The notes: generated from the letters alone by a model not told the origin. Positions 22,173-32,640 are shown, counted from the stretch's first letter. The stretch is 64,000 nucleotides of DNA from Phycicoccus flavus (GCF_004025965.2 NZ_SAYU02000013.1:1-64000); one strand, 5' to 3'. A program made the numbers and translations.

Positions 22173-22251
22173 CTCCCCGGGTAGGAATCGAACCTACGTC
22201 GCTTGTCCTGATTCAAAGTCAGGCGGGCCCTGCCAGCAGACCAACCGGGGA
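22173..22251 (-). tRNA. tRNA-Gln (anticodon TTG), non-canonical proportions
   Basis: The 7-bp acceptor stem (TCCCCGG/CCGGGGA, discriminator G), the anticodon arm CCTGA-CTTTGAA-TCAGG with anticodon TTG, and the T-arm GTAGG-TTCGATT-CCTAC are all intact. CCA is not encoded. The molecule is 79 nt, longer than usual for a Gln tRNA. The D-arm region is about two bases long and pairs poorly, and the variable region is nine bases (ACAAGCGAC) instead of four or five. Location beside the tetR-glmU block is where other actinobacteria carry a tRNA-Gln, so I regard it as a real gene with altered elbow geometry. Confidence 0.8.
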
Positions 22252-22372
22252 CCGCCGCCCGCGGCGGACGGCTGGCGAGAAGCGTAGTGGAGCCGCTCCC
22301 GGCCCTCCCCCGGCCCGGGGGCCCACCGCGGACGCGCGGGCGGCTGTCGCCGCCGGTTGGCATGATGACCCG

Positions 22373-23032
22373 GTGAGCGAGGACACCGGGGCGAAGAAGG
22401 CACGCGGGTCGCGGTCCCGGATGACGGGCCGCGAGCGGCGCGAGCAGCTCATCGGCGTCGGGCGCAAGCACTTCGCCGACCACGGGGTCGAGGGCACGAC
22501 GATCGAGGAGATCGCGGCGTCGGCCGGCGTCTCCAAGCCGGTCGTCTACGAGCACTTCGGCGGCAAGGAGGGCCTCTACGCCGTCGTCGTCGACCGCGAG
22601 ATCGAGGCCCTGCTCGGCGGGGTCACCTCGGCGCTGGACTCCGGCGGGACCTCGCGCCAGCTCATCGAGCGCGCCGCCCTCGCCCTGCTCGACTACGTCG
22701 AGCTGCACGCCGACGGCTTCCGGATCCTCGTCCGGGACAGCCCGCCCGGCCAGGCGACGGGGTCGTTCGCCAGCCTCATGAGCGACATCTCCAGCCAGGT
22801 CGACCACATCCTCGCGGCCGAGTTCAAGCGCCACAAGCTCGACCCCAAGGCCGCCCCGATGTACGCGCAGATGCTCGTCGGGTCGATCGCGCTCACCGGC
22901 CAGTGGTGGCTCGACAACCATCGGTTCAAGAAGCACGAGGTCGCCGCCCACGTCGTCAACCTCGCCTGGAACGGGCTCACCGGGCTCGAGGCCAAGCCGA
23001 CCCTCACACCCGAGACGATGGAGCGGCTCTGA
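22373..23032 (+). CDS. TetR family transcriptional regulator
   Basis: A 219-residue TetR repressor. The helix-turn-helix sits at about residues 30-62: RKHFADHGVEGTTIEEIAAS followed by AGVSKPVVYEHFGGKEGLYA. The C-terminal ligand and dimer domain is family-typical (LALLDYVELHADGFRILVRD). The GTG at 22373 is preceded by CATGAT six bases upstream with no Shine-Dalgarno, pointing to a leaderless transcript. It corresponds by position to the TetR gene next to glmU in mycobacteria (Rv1019). Its targets are not evident; the adjacent tRNA-Gln is on the opposite strand. Confidence 0.92.
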   Translation: MSEDTGAKKARGSRSRMTGRERREQLIGVGRKHFADHGVEGTTIEEIAASAGVSKPVVYEHFGGKEGLYAVVVDREIEALLGGVTSALDSGGTSRQLIERAALALLDYVELHADGFRILVRDSPPGQATGSFASLMSDISSQVDHILAAEFKRHKLDPKAAPMYAQMLVGSIALTGQWWLDNHRFKKHEVAAHVVNLAWNGLTGLEAKPTLTPETMERL

Positions 23033-23053
23033 CCGCCTCGGGCTGACCGGCCC

Positions 23054-23875
23054 TCAGGCCGGCGGCCGCCCGCTGCGCCGCGCGACCGCGAAGATGCGCC
23101 GGAAGGGGAAGATCACCCCGGCCGAGGTCCGCGGGTACGCCTCGTGCAGCGCCTGCGCGTACGGCGTGAGGAAGGCCTCGCGCTCGTCCTCGCCGGTGAG
23201 CAGGTCGAGCACCGGCCGCAGCCCGGTGGCCGTCACCCAGGTCAGGACCGGGTTCTCGTCCTGCGCCCCGGGGTCCAGGACGTGCAGGTAGGTCGTCTCC
23301 CAGGCGTCGACGTCGCAGCCCAGCCGGGTCAGCACCCGCAGGTACGTCGCGGGCTCCCCCGCCGACGGGACCTCGAGGGCCGCGGTCAGCTCGCCCCGAC
23401 GCGGGTGGTCCTCGGCGACCTCGCGCATGAGGGCGTGGCTCGGGGCGTCGAAGTTGCCGGGGACCTGGAGGGCGAGGCAGCCGCCGTCGGCCAGCGCGGC
23501 CACCCAGTCGCCGACGAGGTCCAGGTGGCCGGGCACCCACTGCAGCGTCGAGCTCGTGACGACGACGTCGGGCCGGTCCCCGAGCGAGGCGGGGTCCCAG
23601 TCGCGCAGGTCGGCCTGAACCCACTCGACGCGCCCGGCCTCGTCCCGCTCGCGCGCGGCGTCCAGCATCGACGCCGAGGAGTCCACCCCGACGACCCGCG
23701 CGTCCGGCCAGCGCTGCGCCAGGCGCAGGGTCGTCGGGCCGTGCCCGCAACCGAGGTCGACGACGAGGCGCGGGTCCTGCGCCGGGACCTGGGCCAGCAG
23801 GTCGGCGAAGGGGCGGCTCCGCTCGTCGGCGAACCGTCCGTAGGCGCTGGGGTCCCAGCTCGGGGTCTCGCGCAT
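23054..23875 (-). CDS. tam: Trans-aconitate 2-methyltransferase
   Basis: A 273-residue SAM-dependent methyltransferase that esterifies trans-aconitate, a spontaneous isomer of cis-aconitate that inhibits aconitase. Motif I is LVVDLGCGHGPTTLRLA (about residues 36-52), followed by VVGVDSSASMLDAA and the family segments SSTLQWVPGHLDLV and LALQVPGNFDAPSHALMREV. The ATG at 23875 follows AGGAGGA; ATG/GTG codons further upstream lie over the promoter. The gene diverges from a PecS/TamR-like MarR regulator. The palindrome between them covers a consensus TTGACA -35, so repression by that regulator is expected, as described for tam/tamR in Streptomyces. Confidence 0.94.
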   Translation of the reverse strand: MRETPSWDPSAYGRFADERSRPFADLLAQVPAQDPRLVVDLGCGHGPTTLRLAQRWPDARVVGVDSSASMLDAARERDEAGRVEWVQADLRDWDPASLGDRPDVVVTSSTLQWVPGHLDLVGDWVAALADGGCLALQVPGNFDAPSHALMREVAEDHPRRGELTAALEVPSAGEPATYLRVLTRLGCDVDAWETTYLHVLDPGAQDENPVLTWVTATGLRPVLDLLTGEDEREAFLTPYAQALHEAYPRTSAGVIFPFRRIFAVARRSGRPPA

Positions 23876-23914
23876 GACGTCCTCCTCGGCCCGGCGTGCG
23901 GCCATGGTCGCGCG

Positions 23915-23940
23915 CAAGTATCTCGATGTCAAGATACTTG
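23915..23940. promoter_or_regulatory. MarR/TamR operator between tam and tamR
   Basis: CAAGTATCT and AGATACTTG form perfect 9-bp arms around an 8-bp centre. On the minus strand it contains TTGACA (complement of 23927-23932), 17 bp from GACCAT, forming the tam promoter. On the plus strand it covers the -35 position of the TAGCAT promoter of the regulator. One dimer-pair site would therefore silence both genes. Confidence 0.85.
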
Positions 23941-23960
23941 ACGGGGAGTAGCATCACCGC

Positions 23961-24461
23961 ATGGCCGCTGACGACGTCGACCGTATCGTCTCGGCCTGGC
24001 GCCGGGAGCGACCCGACCTGGACGTGACCCCCCTCGAGGTCCTCTCGCGCATCTCGCGGCTGGCCCGGCGCCTCGACCTGGCCCGGGGCCGGGCCTTCGC
24101 GGGGACCGGCCTGGAGCGCTGGGAGTTCGACGTGCTGTCCGCTCTGCGCCGTCGGGGCGCCCCCTACGAGCTGAGCCCGGGGCAGCTCGTCACCGAGACG
24201 CTCGTGACGAGCGGGACGATGACCAACCGCGTCGACCGGCTCGCGGCCCGCGGGTTCGTCGAGCGCCACCCCGACCCCGGCGACCGCCGCGGCGTCCTCG
24301 TCCGGCTGACCGACGCCGGGATGGCCGCCGTCGACACCGCGCTCGCCGAGCTGCTGGCCGACGAGCGGGCCCTGCTCGCCCAGCTGGACGACGACGAGCA
24401 GGCCGACCTCGCCGAGCTGCTGCGACGGCTGCTGGGTCCCTTCGAGTCCGGTCCGGCCTGA
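23961..24461 (+). CDS. tamR: MarR family regulator, PecS/TamR-like
   Basis: A 166-residue MarR protein with the extra N-terminal helix of the HucR/PecS/TamR group: VDRIVSAWRRERPDLD with its conserved Trp and Asp. The winged helix follows (SPGQLVTETLVTSGTMTNRV, RLAARGFVERHPDPGDRRGV). TamR proteins in Streptomyces release DNA on binding citrate or aconitates and control tam during oxidative stress; the same divergent arrangement is present here. ATG at 23961 lies six bases after TAGCAT (23949-23954) with no good Shine-Dalgarno, so translation is probably leaderless. Ligand identity is inferred from homology. Confidence 0.88.
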   Translation: MAADDVDRIVSAWRRERPDLDVTPLEVLSRISRLARRLDLARGRAFAGTGLERWEFDVLSALRRRGAPYELSPGQLVTETLVTSGTMTNRVDRLAARGFVERHPDPGDRRGVLVRLTDAGMAAVDTALAELLADERALLAQLDDDEQADLAELLRRLLGPFESGPA

Positions 24462-24480
24462 CGCCCGTCTCCGACGGCGC

Positions 24481-26304
24481 TCAGCCGTCGACCTCGGCGG
24501 CCTCGAGCCACTCCAGCTCCAGGCCCTCCCGCTCGCCCGCGACCTCGCGCAGCTCGCGGTTGAGGTCCGCGACCCGCTGGTGGTCGGTCGCGGCGTCGGC
24601 CATCGCGGCGTGGATGCGCTGCTCGCGCTCGGCCAGCCGGCTCAGCTGCCGCTCGACCCGCGCCATCGCCTTGCGCGCCTCGCGCACCTGCGCCGGGGAC
24701 GGCCCGGTGGCCTCGCTCCCGTCGTCCGGCGCCGGGGCGTCCGCGGCCGGCAGGTCGCGCGCCCCCCGCCCGGACTCGACCATCCCGTGCCGCAGCCGCA
24801 GGTACTCCTCGACCCCGCCGGGCAGGTCACGCAGCCGCCCGTCGCCGAGCAGCGCCAGCTGACGGCTGCACACCCGCTCCAGCAGGTACCGGTCGTGCGA
24901 GACGACGACGAGGGTGCCCGCCCAGCCGTCGAGGACGTCCTCGAGCGAGGTGAGCGTTTCGATGTCCAGGTCGTTGGTCGGCTCGTCGAGCAGCAGGACG
25001 TTCGGCTCGTCCATGAGCAGCCGGGTCAGCTGCAGGCGCCGTCGCTCGCCGCCGGAGAGGTCCCCGACCCGGGTCTGCTGCCGCGGCCCGGTGAACCCGA
25101 GCCGCTGCGCGAGCTGGGAGGCCGAGAGCTCCTTGCGGCCCAGCCGCACGGTGGAGCGCACGGCCTCGACGGCCTGGATGACCCGGCGCCCCGCCCAGGC
25201 GTCCAGCTCGCGGACCTCCTGGGTGAGGAAGGCGACGCGGACGGTCACCCCGACCCGCCGCTTGCCGGCGGCGAGCGGCACCTCCCCCGCGAGCGCCCGC
25301 AGCAGCGTGGACTTGCCGGCGCCGTTGACCCCGACGAGCCCGACCCGGTCCCCCGGCCCGAGCCGCCAGGTGAACCGCTCGACGAGGGTGCGGTCGCCGA
25401 CGGTCAGGGTGGCGTCGAGCAGGTCGACGACGTCCTTGCCGAGCCGGGTGGAGGCGAAGCGCATCAGCTCGACGTCGTCGCGCGGCTCCGGCTCGTCGGC
25501 GATGAGGGCGTTGGCGGCGTCGATGCGGAACTTCGGCTTGCTCGTGCGCGCCGGCGGGCCGCGGCGCAGCCAGGCGAGCTCCTTGCGCAGGAGGTTGTCG
25601 CGGCGGTCGGCGACGACCCCCGCCATCCGCTCGCGCTCGGCCTTGGCCAGGACGAAGGCCGCGTAGCCGCCCTCGTACTGGTGGACGCCGCCGGACTCGA
25701 CCTCCCAGGTGCGGGTGGCGACGGCGTCGAGGAACCAGCGGTCGTGGGTGATGACGACGAGGGCGGTGTCGGGGCGGGCGTGCACCCCCGCCAGGTGCTC
25801 GGCCAGCCAGGCGACGCCCTCGACGTCGAGGTGGTTCGTCGGCTCGTCGAGGAGCAGCAGGTCCGGGCCGTCGACGAGCAGCGCGGCGAGGGCGACCCGG
25901 CGCCGCTCCCCACCGGACAGGGGCCCCACCGGCGCGTCCAGCCCGCCGACGACCGGCGCGTCGAGCCCGCCGAGCAGGCCGGTGAGCACGTCGCGGACCC
26001 GCGGGACGGCCGCCCACTCGTGCTCGGCCAGCCCGCCGAGAACGACGTCGCGGACCCGGGCCGCGGGGTCGAGGGTGTCGTCCTGGGTCAGCACGCCGGT
26101 CCGCAGCCCGGTGGTCCGGGCCACCCGGCCGTCGTCGACCTCGCGGCTGCCCGCGATGACCCGCAGCAGCGTGGTCTTGCCGCCACCGTTGCGGCCGACG
26201 ACGCCGATGCGGTCCCCGCCCGCGACCCCGAGGGACACGGCGTCGAGCACCTGCGTCGTGCCGAGCGCCAGGGACGCCCGCTCGACGGAGACGAGGTTCG
26301 CCAC
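24481..26304 (-). CDS. ABC-F family ATP-binding protein (Uup-like)
   Basis: A 607-residue soluble protein with two ABC cassettes and no membrane domain. Cassette 1 has GRNGGGKTT and LSGGERRRVALA, LLLLDEPTNHLD; cassette 2 has GVNGAGKST, LSGGERRRLQLT, LLLLDEPTNDLD. A linker precedes cassette 2 and a charged coiled coil fills the last ~85 residues, as in Uup. ABC-F proteins act on ribosomes or DNA structures. It begins with GTG overlapping the ispE stop codon (TAGTGG), so it is coupled to ispE, a pairing also seen in other actinobacteria. Whether it has an antibiotic-resistance role is not indicated. Confidence 0.93.
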   Translation of the reverse strand: MANLVSVERASLALGTTQVLDAVSLGVAGGDRIGVVGRNGGGKTTLLRVIAGSREVDDGRVARTTGLRTGVLTQDDTLDPAARVRDVVLGGLAEHEWAAVPRVRDVLTGLLGGLDAPVVGGLDAPVGPLSGGERRRVALAALLVDGPDLLLLDEPTNHLDVEGVAWLAEHLAGVHARPDTALVVITHDRWFLDAVATRTWEVESGGVHQYEGGYAAFVLAKAERERMAGVVADRRDNLLRKELAWLRRGPPARTSKPKFRIDAANALIADEPEPRDDVELMRFASTRLGKDVVDLLDATLTVGDRTLVERFTWRLGPGDRVGLVGVNGAGKSTLLRALAGEVPLAAGKRRVGVTVRVAFLTQEVRELDAWAGRRVIQAVEAVRSTVRLGRKELSASQLAQRLGFTGPRQQTRVGDLSGGERRRLQLTRLLMDEPNVLLLDEPTNDLDIETLTSLEDVLDGWAGTLVVVSHDRYLLERVCSRQLALLGDGRLRDLPGGVEEYLRLRHGMVESGRGARDLPAADAPAPDDGSEATGPSPAQVREARKAMARVERQLSRLAEREQRIHAAMADAATDHQRVADLNRELREVAGEREGLELEWLEAAEVDG

Positions 26305-27233
26305 TAGTCGGTCCGGTGGTGGACGACGTGCGCGCCGTGCACGGGGCCGCTGGCCCGCCGGACGTCGCGGACGACGCCGCTGGCGGTGAGGGCGACGGCG
26401 AGGTCGATGCCGGCCTCGTTGTCCTCGACGAGGAAGGCGACCGTCGGGCCGGAGCCGGAGACGATGCCGCCGAGCGCGCCGTACTCCATGCCCGAGGCCA
26501 GGGTCTCGCCGAGCGCCGGGCGCAGCGAGACCGCCGCCGCCTCGAGGTCGTTCGTCAGCTGCGCGGCGAGCTCGTGCGGGTCGCCGCTGCGCAGGGCGGC
26601 CATGAGCGCCGGGGTGCACACCGGCTCGGGGACGTCGGTGCCCTCGCGCAGCCGGTCGCACTCGGCGTAGACCTCGGGCGTCGACAGGCCCTCGTCGGTC
26701 AGCGCGAAGACCCAGTGGTAGGTGCCGCGGGCCAGCACGGGGGCCAGCAGCTCGCCGCGTCCGCTGCCCATGGCCGTCCCGCCGCCGACGAGGAACGGGA
26801 CGTCGCTGCCGACCTCGGCGGCCAGGGACTCGAGCTCGTCGCGGTCCAGGCCGAGCGCCCAGAGGTGGTCCAGGGCGACGACGGTGGCGGCGGCGTCGGC
26901 CGAGCCGCCGGCCATCCCGCCGGCCACGGGGATGCCCTTGCGGATGCTCACGTGCGCCGGGTCGCCGTCGTGCCGCTCGGCGAGCAGGTGGGCGGCGACG
27001 AGGGCGAGATTGCGCCCGTCGGTGGGGACGCCGGCGGCGAGCGGGCCGGAGACGCTGACGCCCCACTCGTCCGCGGGCGCCACGGTGACGTCGTCGTAGA
27101 GGCTCACGGCCTGGTAGACGGTGGCCAGCGCGTGGTAGCCGTCCTCCCGCCGCGGGCCGACGACGAGCTCGAGGTTGACCTTCGCCGGGACGCGCACGGT
27201 CACGGGGCCGGGCTCGAGGGGGGCGGCGGTCAT
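26304..27233 (-). CDS. ispE: 4-diphosphocytidyl-2-C-methyl-D-erythritol kinase
   Basis: IspE (309 residues, GHMP kinase family) phosphorylates CDP-methylerythritol in the non-mevalonate isoprenoid pathway. It starts VTVRVPAKVNLELVVGPRRE and holds the ATP-binding glycine motif GIPVAGGMAGGSADAAAT (about residues 88-105) and GIVSGSGPTVAFLVED near the C-terminus. The ATG at 27233 is six bases downstream of TAGGGT (complement of 27240-27245), whose TAG is also the ksgA stop codon, so ispE may have its own leaderless promoter in addition to read-through from ksgA. Confidence 0.95.
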   Translation of the reverse strand: MTAAPLEPGPVTVRVPAKVNLELVVGPRREDGYHALATVYQAVSLYDDVTVAPADEWGVSVSGPLAAGVPTDGRNLALVAAHLLAERHDGDPAHVSIRKGIPVAGGMAGGSADAAATVVALDHLWALGLDRDELESLAAEVGSDVPFLVGGGTAMGSGRGELLAPVLARGTYHWVFALTDEGLSTPEVYAECDRLREGTDVPEPVCTPALMAALRSGDPHELAAQLTNDLEAAAVSLRPALGETLASGMEYGALGGIVSGSGPTVAFLVEDNEAGIDLAVALTASGVVRDVRRASGPVHGAHVVHHRTD

Positions 27234-27242
27234 GGCCTCACC

Positions 27243-28187
27243 CTAGTCAGAGCGGACCACCGGTCCGGGCCGCCCGTCCGGGCGTCCGTCCCCGGCGTCC
27301 GCGGTCACCGGCCGGTCCTCCCGGTCGGCGGCGGCGCGGGCGGCTGCGACCCGGGCGAAGTCGGCGACCGAGAGCCGCTCGCCGCGGGTGCGCGGGTCGA
27401 CCCCGGCGGCGACGAGCGTCTCCTCCGCGGCCGTCGCCGACCCGGCCCACCCGGCGAGCGCGGCCCGCAGGGTCTTGCGGCGCTGGGCGAACGCGGCGTC
27501 GACGACGGCGAAGACCTCGGCCCGGGAGGCGGTGGTCGACGGCGGGTCGCGGCGCTCCAGCGCCACGAGGCCGGAGTCGACGTTGGGCACCGGCCAGAAC
27601 ACCGACCGCGGCACGTGCCCGGCGAGCCGGACCTCGCCGTACCAGGCGGCCTTGACGCTCGGCACGCCGTAGGTCCGCGAGCCGGGCGGCGCGGCGAGCC
27701 GTTCGGCGACCTCGAGCTGGACCATGACGAGGACTCTGGCGATGCTCGGGAAGCGCTGGAGCAGGCCGAGCACGACCGGCACCGACACGTTGTAGGGCAG
27801 GTTCGCGACGAGCGCGGTCGGCGGCGGCCCGGGCAGGTCCTCGACGGTGAGGGCGTCGGCGGCGACGACCTCGAGCCGGTCCGCGACGTCCGGGGCGTGG
27901 GCGCGCACGGTGTCCGGCAGCGCCGCGGCGAGCACGGGGTCGACCTCGACCGCGACGACCCGGCCGGCGACCGGGAGCAGGGCCAGGGTGAGGCTGCCGA
28001 GCCCGGGGCCGACCTCGACGACGACGTCGTCCGGGCCGACCCCCGAGACCCGCACGATTCGGCGCACGGTGTTGCCGTCGACGACGAAGTTCTGGCCCCA
28101 CTGCTTCGTCGGCCGGATGCCGTGCCGGGTGGCGAGCTCGCGCACCTGCGCGGCGCCGAGCAGCGTCGCGTCGGCAGGCTCGGTCAC
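27243..28187 (-). CDS. ksgA: 16S rRNA dimethyladenosine transferase
   Basis: KsgA (314 residues) dimethylates A1518 and A1519 in helix 45 of 16S rRNA. Motifs: [23 protein letters not shown]-binding [26 protein letters not shown], and catalytic NLPYNVSVP. The C-terminal ~35 residues are a non-conserved Arg/Asp/Gly tail. GTG at 28187 ([11 protein letters not shown]) lies seven bases after TAGGGT (complement of 28195-28200), suggesting leaderless initiation; a GTG nine bases upstream is the alternative. Order rpfB-ksgA-ispE is conserved with mycobacteria. Confidence 0.95.
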   Translation of the reverse strand: MTEPADATLLGAAQVRELATRHGIRPTKQWGQNFVVDGNTVRRIVRVSGVGPDDVVVEVGPGLGSLTLALLPVAGRVVAVEVDPVLAAALPDTVRAHAPDVADRLEVVAADALTVEDLPGPPPTALVANLPYNVSVPVVLGLLQRFPSIARVLVMVQLEVAERLAAPPGSRTYGVPSVKAAWYGEVRLAGHVPRSVFWPVPNVDSGLVALERRDPPSTTASRAEVFAVVDAAFAQRRKTLRAALAGWAGSATAAEETLVAAGVDPRTRGERLSVADFARVAAARAAADREDRPVTADAGDGRPDGRPGPVVRSD

Positions 28188-28209
28188 GGGCGTCACCCTA
28201 GCGACGGCC

Positions 28210-28252
28210 CCCCGGCGGACATTTCGGGGTGACCCCGAAATGTCCGCCGGGG
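28210..28252. repeat. 43-bp perfect palindrome upstream of ksgA
   Basis: Two perfect 20-bp arms (CCCCGGCGGACATTTCGGGG and its complement) flank TGA. It sits between rpfB and ksgA, in front of the ksgA promoter. A separate hairpin at 28341-28379 already looks like the rpfB terminator. It could be a second terminator or a repetitive extragenic palindrome. Only one copy is present in this window. Confidence 0.85.
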
Positions 28253-28340
28253 CGGGGTTCGTAAGCGGGGTCTCGGTGACGAACCGGGGTGTCGGCCGGT
28301 CGGGGCCGCTCGGCCGACGCCGCGTCGTCCCCCCACACGA

Positions 28341-28379
28341 CGGAGCCGGCCGCCCCACGGGTGGGGGCGGCCGGCTCCG
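28341..28379 (-). terminator. Hairpin terminator downstream of rpfB
   Basis: CGGAGCCGGCCGCCCCAC and GTGGGGGCGGCCGGCTCCG form an 18-bp stem with one bulged base and a two-base GG spacer, starting 20 bp past the rpfB stop. Confidence 0.75.
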
Positions 28380-28398
28380 GTCGGCGCGGCGAGGAGGC

Positions 28399-29721
<1,323 letters not shown>

Positions 29722-29747
29722 TCACCGGCCCCGGCCATCTGGGCTCC

Positions 29748-29777
29748 ACCGTGCACGACGGCCGCGGCCAAGGTCAA
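29748..29777 (-). promoter_or_regulatory. Candidate rpfB promoter
   Basis: TTGACC and CACGGT are separated by 18 bp on the minus strand, resembling a SigA-type promoter. CCGTTACCGAAAC lies directly upstream and could be an activator site. Confidence 0.45.
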
Positions 29778-29909
29778 GTTTCGGTAACGGCGGCGGCCCG
29801 GCCCCGTGCCTCACGAGTCACATCCACCTCATACACCCCCACGGCCCCACACATTCTCAGGGGTGTCTCATCGCTCGGACGCACCCACGTGACGGACGTG
29901 ACCCGCGCG

Positions 29910-30764
29910 TCACCAGGGGCCGTAGAGACGCTCCGAGTTCTCGCTCAGCGCCTGGCACAGCGTCGGGACGGCGAGGCCGAGCACGGCGGCCATCGCCCGC
30001 ACGGTGAGCGGGACGAGCCGCGGGCTGTTGCTCGCGCCGCGCCACGGGTGGGGCGTGAGGTAGGGGGCGTCGGTCTCGACGAGCAGCAGCTCGGGCGGGG
30101 TGACGGCGAGCGCGTCCCGCAGCCCCTTGGCGCTCTTGAACGTCACCGTGCCGCTGAAGGACAGGTGGTAGCCGCGCCGCACGCACTCGCGGGCCATCTC
30201 GAGGTCACCGGAGAAGCAGTGCATGACGGTGCGCTCCGGGGCGCCCTCGTCGGCGAGCACCCGCAGCACGTCGTCGTGGCTGTCCCGGTCGTGGATCTGC
30301 AGGACGCGGCCGGTCCGCTTGGCGAGGTCGACGTGCCGCCGGAAGGACTCCTCCTGGGCGGCGTGCCCCTCCGGCGGGGTCCGGAAGAAGTCGAGCCCGG
30401 TCTCGCCGACCACCCGCACCCGAGGGTGGACGGCCAGCTCGGACACCCGGTCCATCGCGGCGTCGAACCGGCCGGCGGCGACGAGCCCCGGCACCTCGTT
30501 CGGGTGGAGGGCGACGCCGGCGAGCACCGACCCGTACTCCTCGGCCGCGGCGACGGCGAACTCGTTGCCCGCCGGGTCGCAGCCGATCTGGACGACGCGG
30601 TCCACCCCGACGGCGGCCGCAGCCCGCAGGGCCGGACCGAGGTCGCCGACCCCGGCCGGCTCGCCCTCGCGGCTGATGTCGAGGTGGGTGTGGTTGTCGA
30701 CGACCGCGATCGGCAGGGGGTCCGGGTCCTCCGGCTCCCCCCGCCGGCTCGGCTGGCTCGTCAC
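29910..30764 (-). CDS. tatD: TatD family metal-dependent hydrolase (DNase)
   Basis: A 284-residue TIM-barrel hydrolase. Metal ligands are in place: DNHTHLDIS near residue 24, the Glu of VVGETGLDFFRTPPE, HDRDSHDDV, HCFSGDLEMAREC and the Asp of LLLVETDAPYLTPHPWRG. TatD enzymes are 3'-5' exonucleases on DNA or RNA in the cytoplasm. The GTG start is 4 bp past the metG stop, so metG-tatD are co-transcribed; rpfB follows after its own promoter. The metG-tatD-rpfB-ksgA order matches mycobacteria. Confidence 0.94.
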   Translation of the reverse strand: MTSQPSRRGEPEDPDPLPIAVVDNHTHLDISREGEPAGVGDLGPALRAAAAVGVDRVVQIGCDPAGNEFAVAAAEEYGSVLAGVALHPNEVPGLVAAGRFDAAMDRVSELAVHPRVRVVGETGLDFFRTPPEGHAAQEESFRRHVDLAKRTGRVLQIHDRDSHDDVLRVLADEGAPERTVMHCFSGDLEMARECVRRGYHLSFSGTVTFKSAKGLRDALAVTPPELLLVETDAPYLTPHPWRGASNSPRLVPLTVRAMAAVLGLAVPTLCQALSENSERLYGPW

Positions 30765-30768
30765 CGGG

Positions 30769-32568
30769 TCAGGCCCCGGCCCGGGCCAGCTCGTCGTCGA
30801 CGACGGACTCGTCGAGCTTGGTGAGGACCGGCGCCGGCTTGCTGATCGGCGTCCCGACGACCACCGGCCGCGACTCCCACCGCGGCGTCGTCGAGTACTC
30901 GCCCGTGATGACCGGCCACGTGCGCCCCTCGTCCTCGGGATCCAGGCCGGTGACGGTCTCGAGCCGCGGCATCGGGACGAGGTCGCCCTCGCCGCCGAGG
31001 ACGGCGTGGACCCGGTTGGCGGCGTGCGGGAGGAACGGCGCGAGGATGGTGTTGAGGTCCGACACGCACTGCACGAGCGTGTGCAGGACGGTGGCCAGGC
31101 GCTCGCGCTGGTCCTCGCCCTTGAGCTTGAACGGCTCGGTCCGCGACACGTAGCCGTTGACCTCGCCGACCACCCGCATGGCCTCGGCGATCGCCGCCTT
31201 CTGGCGGTGGCGCTCGAGCAGTCCGCCGACGGTGTCGAAGCCCCCGAGCACGGCGGCCCGGACCTCCTCGTCCACGGGCTCCAGGGCGCCCGGCTGCGGC
31301 ACCTCGCCGAAGTTCTTCGCGACCATCGCCGCGGTCCGGGACACGAGGTTGCCCCACCCGGCGACGAGCTCGGAGTTGTTGCGCTGGACGAACTCCCGCC
31401 AGGTGAAGTTGCTGTCCTGGGTCTCCGGGCCGGCCGCGCAGATGAAGTACCGGATGCCGTCCGGGCCGTACCGGTCGAGGACGTCGCGCACGAGGACGGT
31501 GTAGCCGCGCGAGGTCGAGAACTGCCGCCCCTCCATCGTCAGGTACTCGCTGGAGACGACCTCGGTGGGCAGGTTGAGCTCGCCGTAGACGCCGGGCTCG
31601 CCGCCGCGCTCCCCGCGGCCGGCGTAGGCGAGCAGCTCGGCCGGCCAGATCTGGCTGTGGAAGGTGATGTTGTCCTTGCCCATGAAGTAGTAGGACAGCG
31701 CCTCGGGGTCGTTCCACCAGTCGCGCCAGCGCTCGGGCTCGCCGATCCGCCGCGCCCACTCGACCGACGCCGACAGGTAGCCGATGACGGCGTCGAACCA
31801 CACGTAGAGGCGCTTGCTCGGGTTCTCGCGCCAGCCGTCGATGGGCACCGGGATGCCCCAGTCCAGGTCGCGGGTCATCGCCCGCGGGCGGATCTCCTCG
31901 AGGATGTTGAGGCTGAACTTGATGACGTTGGGCCGCCAGGTCCCCGAGGCCTCCCGCTCCCGCAGCCAGGCGCCGAGCGGCTCGGCCAGCGCGGGCAGGT
32001 CGAGGAAGAAGTGGCGGGTCTCGACGAACTCCGGCGCCTCGCCGTTGATCCGGCTGCGCGGGTCGATGAGGTCGGTGGGCTCGAGCTGGTTGCCGCAGTT
32101 GTCGCACTGGTCGCCGCGGGCCTCGCCGTAGCCGCAGATCGGGCAGGTGCCCTCGATGAAGCGGTCGGGCAGGGTGCGGCCGGTGGACGGAGAGATGGCG
32201 CCCTGCTGGGTCTGCTCGACGAGGTAGCCGTTCTCCCAGACGTGGTGGAACAGCTCCTGGGCCACGGCGTAGTGGTTCGCCGTCGTCGTGCGGGTGTAGA
32301 GGTCGTAGGAGCAGCCGAGGTCGGCCAGCTCGCCCGCGATGACCGCGTGGTTGCGGTCGACGAACTCCCGGGCCGTGACGCCCTCGCGGTCGGCCTGGAC
32401 GAGGATCGGGGTGCCGTGCTCGTCGGACCCGCTGACCATGAGGACGTCGTGCCCCGCCATGCGCATGTACCGGCTGAAGACGTCGGACGGCACGCCGAAC
32501 CCGGCCACGTGGCCGAGGTGGCGCGGACCGTTGGCGTACGGCCAGGCGACGGCGGAGAGGACCTTCAT
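30769..32568 (-). CDS. metG: Methionine-tRNA ligase
   Basis: MetRS (599 residues) charges tRNA-Met. The HIGH-type motif is [10 protein letters not shown] (residues ~16-25). A zinc knuckle [20 protein letters not shown] follows the connective peptide. The KMSKS equivalent is [10 protein letters not shown], a KFSTSR-type variant. The anticodon-binding helical domain occupies the last third, and there is no C-terminal tRNA-binding EMAP domain. The ATG is seven bases after TAGGAT (complement of 32576-32581) with no Shine-Dalgarno, so a leaderless mRNA is likely. It leads the metG-tatD operon. Confidence 0.96.
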   Translation of the reverse strand: MKVLSAVAWPYANGPRHLGHVAGFGVPSDVFSRYMRMAGHDVLMVSGSDEHGTPILVQADREGVTAREFVDRNHAVIAGELADLGCSYDLYTRTTTANHYAVAQELFHHVWENGYLVEQTQQGAISPSTGRTLPDRFIEGTCPICGYGEARGDQCDNCGNQLEPTDLIDPRSRINGEAPEFVETRHFFLDLPALAEPLGAWLREREASGTWRPNVIKFSLNILEEIRPRAMTRDLDWGIPVPIDGWRENPSKRLYVWFDAVIGYLSASVEWARRIGEPERWRDWWNDPEALSYYFMGKDNITFHSQIWPAELLAYAGRGERGGEPGVYGELNLPTEVVSSEYLTMEGRQFSTSRGYTVLVRDVLDRYGPDGIRYFICAAGPETQDSNFTWREFVQRNNSELVAGWGNLVSRTAAMVAKNFGEVPQPGALEPVDEEVRAAVLGGFDTVGGLLERHRQKAAIAEAMRVVGEVNGYVSRTEPFKLKGEDQRERLATVLHTLVQCVSDLNTILAPFLPHAANRVHAVLGGEGDLVPMPRLETVTGLDPEDEGRTWPVITGEYSTTPRWESRPVVVGTPISKPAPVLTKLDESVVDDELARAGA

Positions 32569-32640
32569 GCCCGGAATCCTAGGCGCCGACCGAGACCCGC
32601 CGTCCCCGGCCGTCCGGCGGCACGGGTGGGGGCGGGGCGG

